Of a DNA stretch of 9,166 nt, positions 1-5,078 are shown piece by piece. Under the pieces are notes generated by a model. That model ran no database searches. It saw nothing but the letters and a program-made list of their open reading frames with translations, and was not told the DNA's origin. Origin of the DNA: Planctomycetota bacterium. Lineage in GTDB: Bacteria; Planctomycetota; Phycisphaerae; WQYP01. The translations under genes and the position numbers were made by a program. The stretch spans positions 1 through 9,166 of the forward strand of contig JAJYZY010000094.1 in assembly GCA_021799715.1 (NCBI GenBank), read 5' to 3'. Numbering within the stretch: the stretch's first letter is position 1; each line of letters starts with the position of its first letter.

Positions 1-446
1 GTGGCGGAAAGCGGGGCCCACCGAATCGCTGTGTACCGCGAGGAATTGTATCTATGGTGGCATGCAATGCGGGTGCCGCAGCGATTGCGAACCAAAATCA
101 GTTCCTTTCTTCTTATCCGTTTTATCCGCGTAATGCGTGGTTCCTCCACGTCCGCTTCCATATCGGAGATCGGTTTGAAATACCAGACCATTGATAAAAG
201 CAGCCGGCCGCCTGATTTTGTCAATCCACAACATTTGACAGTGGCACCGTAAAGCCTATTCGGCAATGCCATGACAGTGGATTTCTAAACATCCAACTGT
301 TCACTCACGACCACCCGCTTCATTGGAACATTTTCGTACGCAATCCGACACATCGGTTCAGGATGAATGGACACGATATGTATTTAATCCATTTTCTCGG
401 CGTGCGTGTTTTACTTTTGCCTATGTCATACCATGCAAACGTTCGC
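1..446. other. Intergenic stretch, no supported gene
   Basis: I find no convincing gene here. The open frames on both strands are short, lack ribosome binding sites and have arginine- or proline-rich compositions typical of chance translation. The stretch holds a degenerate 9-bp tandem repeat near 113-139 and a small 5-bp-stem hairpin at 136-150 (CGTGG, TTCCT loop, CCACG) with no T-tract. It becomes AT-richer towards the end of the abiEii gene. No clear intrinsic terminator follows abiEii in its reading direction. Confidence 0.6.
113..139. repeat. Degenerate 9-bp tandem repeat
   Basis: Three adjacent 9-base units can be read: TTATCCGTT, TTATCCGCG and the more diverged TAATGCGTG. On the opposite strand they would encode a short Tyr/Asp/Lys-rich stretch. 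From memory, similar short repeats are scattered between genes in PVC-group genomes, but I cannot confirm that this is a member of such a family. With only about three units, chance is also possible. Confidence 0.35.
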
Positions 447-1265
447 CTACAGTGTGGCCACTGCCCAGGCCGCGCCGGGCACAGCCTCTATCAGAGATTT
501 ACGCACGATCTGCAGAGCCGTCGCGGCATCGTATTCGAAGCCGGCCGCCAACAATGGCTTGATGTCAGCGAGGAAAGTTCTGTCAAGTGATTTTTCATGC
601 AGGTTTTGCTCAAATTGTGCACGGGACACGGTGCGGCCCGCCTGCTGCATATATTGCATGAAACATGTGATTACCTGCTGTGGTTCAATCAACTTACGAT
701 CCAGGCAGAGCCACAGATCGAAAAGGTCGCGGCCCTTGCGCCGCTGGTACAATGCCCGCAGCTTCGTGCCCATCAGTTCATTGATCTGATAGGTCTTGAC
801 CTCGGCTTTGGCCGTGAGCCACGGGTTGGCAACCACCATGGGCCGCGGTTGAAACCCCAGCACCGTGAAGTGCTCGCGGCTGTTGACCTCGATTTTTAGT
901 CGTAACGGGCGCACCGGTGGAATTTCAGACTCAAACCGATAGACCAGTGAAAAACCTCCCTCGGCCCGCCCCCGACTCGGCTTTCCAAGCCACACGTCAA
1001 GTTTGGACCGAATTGCACCAATCAAGGGACCAGCCGCCCCCGGCCTCGTCTGCACCAAATCAATGTCTTCGGAGTATCGAGCACCAGGTGAGGCGAACAG
1101 CTTGTTGAGCGCCGTTCCGCCGCGCAAGGCAACCAGGTTTGATAGATCTCCATCGCCGAACAACTCCACGACCGCGCGCGACAACACGAGGTCTTGCTCG
1201 ACCTGCGCATCGTCCGACCATGGCGCAGTGGCCCGCCACGCAGTAATGTGGGCTTGCGGGATCAT
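447..1265 (-). CDS. abiEii: AbiEii-family nucleotidyltransferase toxin (type IV TA)
   Basis: This is a 272-residue toxin of the AbiEii/AbiGii nucleotidyltransferase family, about the usual length. Members are GTP-binding nucleotidyltransferases that act in the cytoplasm and stop growth; mycobacterial relatives (MenT) modify tRNA acceptor ends. All family signatures are visible: an RGGTALNK nucleotide-binding loop at about residues 48-55, SEDIDL at 65-70 with the metal-binding aspartates D67 and D69, a third strand LKIEVN at 123-128, and the C-terminal block TKLRALYQRRKGRDLFDLW at 167-185 with the conserved Lys, Arg and Asp. None of these residues is missing, so the toxin should be active. The ATG start overlaps the abiEi stop as ATGA, indicating translational coupling. 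The frame closes with TAG. The substrate of this particular protein cannot be read from sequence. Confidence 0.92.
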   Translation of the reverse strand: MIPQAHITAWRATAPWSDDAQVEQDLVLSRAVVELFGDGDLSNLVALRGGTALNKLFASPGARYSEDIDLVQTRPGAAGPLIGAIRSKLDVWLGKPSRGRAEGGFSLVYRFESEIPPVRPLRLKIEVNSREHFTVLGFQPRPMVVANPWLTAKAEVKTYQINELMGTKLRALYQRRKGRDLFDLWLCLDRKLIEPQQVITCFMQYMQQAGRTVSRAQFEQNLHEKSLDRTFLADIKPLLAAGFEYDAATALQIVRKSLIEAVPGAAWAVATL

Positions 1266-2056
1266 GCTTCAATCTCCACTGATGCGTTGAGGAGCAATCG
1301 CCACCGGTGATTCTCTCGGGCGTTTTTGAATGGCTGGCCCGGCAGAAGCGGCTGGAGCCGTTCCGGATGCCGCACAACCCACCGGTGCACCGAGTCCGCA
1401 AGACGGCGACGCCGCAACAGGTCCAGAATGTATCCCAAACGCTGGGCGTTGGGAACGTCGCCAACGACCTCCAACGCGGCGACCAATCGCTTCGGGTTTA
1501 TCGAAGCTGCCATCTGACTGATCACTGACGCAACATGATCCATTTCGCCCGCGGCTCTGATGAACCGCAGCAGATCAACAACCGTCGTTTCAGGTGTGGA
1601 TACCCGCATCATTCCCGTTGATGTTTTCATCTGCATGACCGCCGCCAGTGCCACATATTTGCTTGCGTAGAATGCGATTTGAGCCCGGCCCGCTTTCATG
1701 GGCCGCACTGGGCGATCCGTCAGCACCTGAAAAACCTGCGGCTGTTGGTGTGCGGCACCGTGGAGCGCGGCCGCAGTCAACAGGCCCACGTAGTAAGGCA
1801 GCTTCATGGCCGTCATCAGGTCGTGGATGAACCAGAAAACCGGCGGCGAGCCGGCGGCGCGGTATTCCAGCGGGACGATGACGTGAAAATACTCTTTTGG
1901 CTGAACCAGTCGGCCACGTTTGGCCGCCCGCTGGAGCGCTTTGCCGACGGCCGAGGCGGACAGGCCACTGTCGCGGATGGCCTCGGAGCGCAGAAACGAG
2001 TACCGCCCCCGCGATTGCAGAGCGTCTATCCATGATTCAAGCGATGCCATTGCCAT
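1262..2056 (-). CDS. abiEi: AbiEi-family antitoxin and transcriptional repressor
   Basis: This 264-residue protein is the antitoxin partner of AbiEii. Family members are DNA-binding proteins that repress their own operon through an N-terminal winged helix, while the C-terminal domain counters the toxin; in characterised type IV systems no stable complex with the toxin is needed. Here the wHTH spans about residues 5-65 (SRGRYSF through the RLVQPKEYF wing). Next come the AbiEi signatures EYRAAG (64-69), YYVGLLTAAALHGAAHQQP (88-106) and STPETTVVDLLRF (153-165), and a C-terminal GDVPNAQRLGYILDLL segment (199-214). Two ATG codons lie two codons apart. The only SD-like GGAA abuts the first ATG directly, but is 6 nt from the second (2048-2050), so translation probably starts at residue 3. 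It is the first gene of the operon, as in other abiE loci. Confidence 0.9.
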   Translation of the reverse strand: MAMASLESWIDALQSRGRYSFLRSEAIRDSGLSASAVGKALQRAAKRGRLVQPKEYFHVIVPLEYRAAGSPPVFWFIHDLMTAMKLPYYVGLLTAAALHGAAHQQPQVFQVLTDRPVRPMKAGRAQIAFYASKYVALAAVMQMKTSTGMMRVSTPETTVVDLLRFIRAAGEMDHVASVISQMAASINPKRLVAALEVVGDVPNAQRLGYILDLLRRRRLADSVHRWVVRHPERLQPLLPGQPFKNARENHRWRLLLNASVEIEA

Positions 2057-2073
2057 TTCCGGATAAAAAACAC

Positions 2074-2110
2074 TTTGCGTAAACTGGCATAATTAGTCCC
2101 TTTATGCAAA
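2074..2110. promoter_or_regulatory. Candidate AbiEi operator (inverted repeats at the +1 site)
   Basis: Just downstream of the -10 box, TTTGCGTAA (2074-2082) and the complement TTATGCAAA (2102-2110) form an inverted pair matching at eight of nine positions. A third, inner copy GCATAA (2087-2092) pairs perfectly with TTATGC (2102-2107). So three copies of a GCRTAA core surround the predicted transcription start. Characterised AbiEi proteins repress their operon by binding inverted repeats in the promoter, so this is where an operator would be expected. The assignment is inference. Confidence 0.42.
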
Positions 2111-2113
2111 TTT

Positions 2114-2142
2114 ATTATATCGGTGGTTCAAGGCTAAAGCAA
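2114..2142 (-). promoter_or_regulatory. Sigma-70-type promoter of the abiE operon
   Basis: Read on the minus strand, a perfect -10 box TATAAT (2119-2114) lies exactly 17 bases downstream of TTGCTT (2142-2137), which matches the first three bases of the -35 consensus. Transcription would start near 2107, giving a leader of about 50 nt before abiEi. The perfect -10 hexamer and ideal spacing make this the best promoter in the window. The weak -35 fits a promoter under repressor control. Confidence 0.55.
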
Positions 2143-2515
2143 GAGACTCTCAAGGAAGTGCCCTCGCGCAACTTGGGTAATTCGGTCAGCGATTCCAGTT
2201 CCGGCGGCATTTATTAATATTTGATCTTTGAGCTTTGTCCTGATCGACAGATTTTTCAGATTCGGGCGACTTTCAGGCGCGACACCGATTACTTCGTGCT
2301 GCCTGTCCCGATGTGCATAATTCATAAACCGAGATCGGGCTTGTGTCGTTGTGGTGAGGTTGTTTATCCGGTGCATCCATCAGCGTACCTGAAACGGCAA
2401 TTCTTTTAAGCCGCAGGTTCTAAACCCGCTCGATGTGAACCGCAAATCGCAATTGGTATCCGCCGCCATCTTTCCCCCTGGCTCGCGCAGCCTTATTGCC
2501 TCCACCGACGCTGGT

Positions 2516-2609
2516 AAGTTCTCCACGCCGCAACGAACTTTATCCCGCATCCCGCCAGGAACTTTTCCCGACAAATCGGGGCCGGAACGCCGCGCCTTTG
2601 CGCGGCGTT
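2516..2609. other. GC-rich block with several hairpins, possible structured RNA or dispersed repeat
   Basis: Three consecutive inverted repeats fall within 94 bases: AAGTTC/GAACTT (2516-2521 with 2535-2540), CCCGA/TCGGG around a CAAA loop (2567-2580), and a perfect 10-bp stem (2586-2609). Upstream, GCAGGTTC near 2413 can also pair with GAACCGC near 2438, with one bulged base. The density of stems is much higher than in the other gaps of this window. I cannot match the block to tmRNA, RNase P RNA, SRP RNA, 6S RNA or a known riboswitch. It could be a small RNA, a REP-like repeat, or part of the 3' untranslated region of the Sel1 mRNA. Strand is undetermined. Confidence 0.35.
2586..2609. repeat. 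Perfect 10-bp hairpin with four-base loop
   Basis: AACGCCGCGC (2586-2595) and GCGCGGCGTT (2600-2609) are exact reverse complements around a CTTT loop (AAAG on the other strand). This is the most stable hairpin in the window. Neither side is followed by a run of T, so it does not look like a standard intrinsic terminator. It lies about 45 bases beyond the stop codon of the Sel1-repeat gene reading towards lower positions, and could protect the 3' end of that mRNA. Confidence 0.75.
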
Positions 2610-2654
2610 ATTGGGTCCCTTTATAAACAGATGCCAACTGGACGCCTCCCCATT

Positions 2655-3923
2655 TCACACTGCGCGACGTACCAGGCACTCGGTAATCTCATCCGCGATC
2701 TGATCATCGTGGCGCATTAATCGGTGCCACCCCCGGACGTGTGATTGAATATCGTGTGCCTTTTTAAGGTGTTTCTGGCCCATGGGCCGGTTCTTGCACC
2801 TGCCCAATCCAATCAGAAGCATTTCACCCAACTCGTAATGCGCCATGTAATTGCCGGCGTTGGCCGAGTGCTCTAACAACAGGAAGGCTTTGTCGTAATC
2901 ACAAGCGACGCCGTCCGCATAGAGGTACATCAATCCCATTCTGTACGCGGCATCCATGTCTCCCTTAGCCAGTGCCATGGAGTACAGCTGCCGGGCGATC
3001 CTTGAATTACGTTGTAGCAGGTATCCGCATTGGTGGAACTGGCCAAGCCGCGTGAGTGCGAACGGGAAGCCAGCACGGGCCGAACGGATGTAAAAGTCGA
3101 GCGCCGCGCCCAAGTCCTGGCGGGTGCCCCAACCGTAATGAAGGCATTCGGCCAGCCGGTAATCCACCCGCGGCAAACCGGTGTCAACCAACGACTTCAG
3201 GAGGCCATACGCCATCGTTGGATTGCGCTTAACTCCGATACCGAAAAGATGGCTCTCCGCCAGGGCGCATTTAGCCTCCGGAAGATTCCCTGCGGCCTTC
3301 CTGAACAAGTGTGCAGCCCGCTTCGGTGAAGGTTTCATCGCCAGCGCAGACCGGTAGCACAGACCGGCGGCAAAGGCGGCTTTCAAATCGCCGCGCCGTA
3401 CCAGCGAATCCAGGGCTGCGAGGGCCGCACCGGGGTGTCGGCCAAGCCGAATCGCGCGTACCAGACTTCGCAGCGGCGATCCACGGCCTTCCGGCAGGTC
3501 GAAGTCCCGCTCAAACACCGGGTCACGGAACGGCCCAATGGCGCGAAGATCCGCCATCTCTGGAGCGGGAAGTATGCGGCGGGATGCCAGTTCTGCCTCA
3601 ACCGCCCGGGCCATGTTTTGCTCTCGGGCACGGTATTCTCCAAAATAATCCAATGTGGTTCCGGGTCTTAGAATCTCGAAATAGCGGTCGACATAGGCCT
3701 GATCCGCTGTCTCCTGGTAACGAGGTTCCGAGAGGCGACCCTTGTGTTGACGCGATGACGCAACGCGCCTTGGGTCCCAGAGCCAGATACAGCCCAGGCC
3801 ATCTTGGGGAAAGTAGTAACCCACTTGCAAAACCCCGCCAACGGCCATCCTCAACTCCGGTCGCGCCGAGTCGTATCTTGCCAGCATAAGGATAGTTCCG
3901 GGAGGAAGGGGTAACTTTCTCAT
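2655..3923 (-). CDS. Sel1-repeat protein with an unnamed N-terminal domain
   Basis: This gene encodes 422 residues from the ATG at 3923. The frame also opens at a TTG (3965) straight after a stop, but the sequence most like a folded domain starts at the ATG (RKLPLPPGTILMLARYDS), so I prefer that start; neither has a strong ribosome binding site. Residues about 1-100 form a compact domain with VLQVGYYFPQDGLGCIWLW and a closing TTLDYFGEY segment; I cannot name it. A linker (about 100-175) precedes about six Sel1-like helical repeats (about 178-391) of the A-LG-Y-G-GV-D-KA-AA-G type, for example YRMGLMYLYADGVACDYDKA. Sel1 repeats are TPR-like scaffolds for protein partners. No signal peptide or membrane segment is seen, so it is probably cytoplasmic. 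The roughly 600-bp gap argues against co-transcription with abiE. Confidence 0.85.
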   Translation of the reverse strand: MRKLPLPPGTILMLARYDSARPELRMAVGGVLQVGYYFPQDGLGCIWLWDPRRVASSRQHKGRLSEPRYQETADQAYVDRYFEILRPGTTLDYFGEYRAREQNMARAVEAELASRRILPAPEMADLRAIGPFRDPVFERDFDLPEGRGSPLRSLVRAIRLGRHPGAALAALDSLVRRGDLKAAFAAGLCYRSALAMKPSPKRAAHLFRKAAGNLPEAKCALAESHLFGIGVKRNPTMAYGLLKSLVDTGLPRVDYRLAECLHYGWGTRQDLGAALDFYIRSARAGFPFALTRLGQFHQCGYLLQRNSRIARQLYSMALAKGDMDAAYRMGLMYLYADGVACDYDKAFLLLEHSANAGNYMAHYELGEMLLIGLGRCKNRPMGQKHLKKAHDIQSHVRGWHRLMRHDDQIADEITECLVRRAV

Positions 3924-4436
3924 TTTAATCGACCAATCTCGCTTTACATCAGCACCAGACCGCAATCACCAAGCATTTCATTGTGTAAACACTCCTAAAG
4001 ATCGAAAGTTGAGGTCCATTGACCGGCAAGCGGCTTCGCAAACCCGGGACGCATTGTACCACATGATCGCGGCACGGGAGGGATAGATGGCACATGGAGA
4101 AAAACGGGCTAACCCAGATATTTCATCGGTTTTAGCAGATGGCATCCGGTGGTGCTCGGATCGGCACAGGCGGTGAAGCGTCTTGCTCTCTTTCCAATCA
4201 CGTGCAGAACGCTCCCCGGCACCCTTTATCCATACATACTTTTTTGTTTCATGCGATTTTCCTTTCTTTTCCGGCGGTCCATTTGGATTTCACCCGGTCG
4301 ATGTCACCACCGCAGGTAGAACGCTCAATCCGTCGAGCTTCTCGCATATAAATTGTGTCCGCTCTATGAACCGCATCTTCCGTTTGAGTTAAAAATATGA
4401 GAATCTGATGTTGTCACGAACATAAGGAGTATGGTG
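3924..4436. other. Intergenic region between Sel1 gene and TnpA-like gene
   Basis: About 500 bases separate the divergent Sel1 and TnpA-like genes. Apart from the weak -10 element for the Sel1 gene and a tiny minus-strand reading frame at 3949-3981 preceded by AGGAG, I see no gene. I do not see the terminal inverted repeats of an IS66 element here. The half nearest the TnpA-like gene is AT-richer. An AAGGAG ribosome binding site stands just before position 4431. Confidence 0.5.
4053..4061 (-). promoter_or_regulatory. Possible extended -10 promoter for the Sel1 gene
   Basis: On the minus strand TGGTACAAT reads as an extended -10 element (TGn before TACAAT). No convincing -35 box lies 17 bases upstream, where the sequence is C-rich, but extended -10 promoters can do without one. 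Transcription would start near 4046, leaving a leader of about 120 nt before the ATG at 3923. Confidence 0.28.
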
Positions 4437-5078
4437 ATGACATCGGGAGCCAATATAAAGCGTTCTTGGCCGCAGCGTTACGACGCGCAGTTCCGGGAAC
4501 TGGCGTTGGCCTTGCAACGTGAAAGTGGTTTGGATACCGCCGCGTTCTGTCGGCGGGAAGGAATCAATCCCAAAACGTTCTATCGCTGGCGGAGGGATGT
4601 AACACCCCGCGCGGCCGTGGTTCTGGCCCCGGTGGCCCTGCGCGACGACGTTCCGGCAACCTTGCCGAGCCGTGGTACCGTGGGCGGCCCCCACGACGCA
4701 GCCGGCCATCAGATGGAACTGGAACTCCATTTGAAAAATGGACGTCGTATTCAGGCCCGTGTTGCCGCCGCGCATGGAAATAAGGCAACGCGCGCATCAG
4801 CATTGATCGGGCTGACGATCGCAGAAAAACAATTTGACGGCAGCGTGCGGAAATCTCCTGAAATCGCACACCTTGAAGAATTCACACACTGGAATTATCC
4901 CGCGCGGCGGCAACTTTTTTGGCGCGGCCGGCCCGCGGCGACTTGCTTTTCACCGCACTACTATCCACTGCTTCGCCATCAGCCGACCCATCTGCATTGG
5001 CTGATTTCCCGGCGGTGCCGATTTTTCCACCGGCCTTGGCGAGAATATCCGCGGGCGGCCATTGGCCCGCGCTGTTAA
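4437..5078 (+). CDS. Solitary IS66 TnpA-like helix-turn-helix protein with run-on C-terminus
   Basis: The first ~130 residues resemble the TnpA accessory protein of IS66-type insertion sequences. A helix-turn-helix (about residues 15-55) ends in the typical FCRREGINPKTFYRWRRDV, then a variable linker, then a short β-rich tail ELELHLKNGRRIQARV like the C-terminal motif of TnpA. Two ATGs are possible. AAGGAG is only 1 nt from the one at 4431 but 7 nt from that at 4437, so I use the latter. Similarity ends near 4829. Beyond that, the frame continues about 250 bases, the last ~197 antisense to topA, with an unstructured Arg/His/Pro-rich sequence; the natural stop appears lost. No tnpB, tnpC or terminal repeats are present, so this is either a mobile-element relic or a domesticated DNA-binding protein. 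Confidence 0.58.
   Translation: MTSGANIKRSWPQRYDAQFRELALALQRESGLDTAAFCRREGINPKTFYRWRRDVTPRAAVVLAPVALRDDVPATLPSRGTVGGPHDAAGHQMELELHLKNGRRIQARVAAAHGNKATRASALIGLTIAEKQFDGSVRKSPEIAHLEEFTHWNYPARRQLFWRGRPAATCFSPHYYPLLRHQPTHLHWLISRRCRFFHRPWREYPRAAIGPRC

Larger units (their letters stand above)
2143..2654. other. Non-coding gap between abiE promoter and Sel1 gene
   Basis: About 510 bases lie between the abiE promoter and the end of the Sel1-repeat gene. The part nearest abiE (2143-2380) is fairly AT-rich and featureless. The rest (about 2400-2626) is GC-rich and holds several inverted repeats, described separately. Short minus-strand frames exist at 2134-2376 and 2380-2574, but they lack credible ribosome binding sites and resemble no family I know. 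No classic T-tract terminator follows the Sel1 gene. Confidence 0.5.

Noticed and set aside
52..234. 60-residue minus-strand open frame and the overlapping plus-strand frame at 1-252
   Set aside because: No ribosome binding site, odd composition, and the coding potential appears to come from the short tandem repeat; no family resemblance.
323..899. Several plus-strand open frames opposite abiEii
   Set aside because: They are shadows of the clearly conserved AbiEii frame on the other strand, or lie in the gap just beyond its stop.
2134..2376. 80-residue minus-strand frame between abiE and the Sel1 gene
   Set aside because: It covers the abiE -35 region, lacks a convincing ribosome binding site and resembles nothing I know. 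A real tiny gene is not excluded but not supported.
2380..2574. 64-residue minus-strand frame in the hairpin-rich block
   Set aside because: The block is better explained by its secondary structure; no start signal and no recognisable domain.
2586..2609. Intrinsic terminator
   Set aside because: The stem is excellent, but neither side is followed by a T-run, so it is reported as a hairpin only.
2400..2626. tmRNA, RNase P RNA, SRP RNA, 6S RNA or tRNA in the structured block
   Set aside because: None of the conserved cores of these RNAs (for example a T-arm motif or CCA end) could be recognised on either strand.
3311..3889. 192-residue plus-strand frame opposite the Sel1 gene
   Set aside because: Pro/Arg-rich shadow of the Sel1-repeat frame, with no independent evidence.
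447..3923. A combined defence operon of abiEi, abiEii and the Sel1 protein
   Set aside because: All are on the minus strand, but abiE has its own promoter and about 600 non-coding bases separate it from the Sel1 gene, so a shared function is not supported.
4081..4430. Left end of an IS66 element upstream of the TnpA-like gene
   Set aside because: No terminal inverted repeat partner, target duplication or tnpB/tnpC genes were found.
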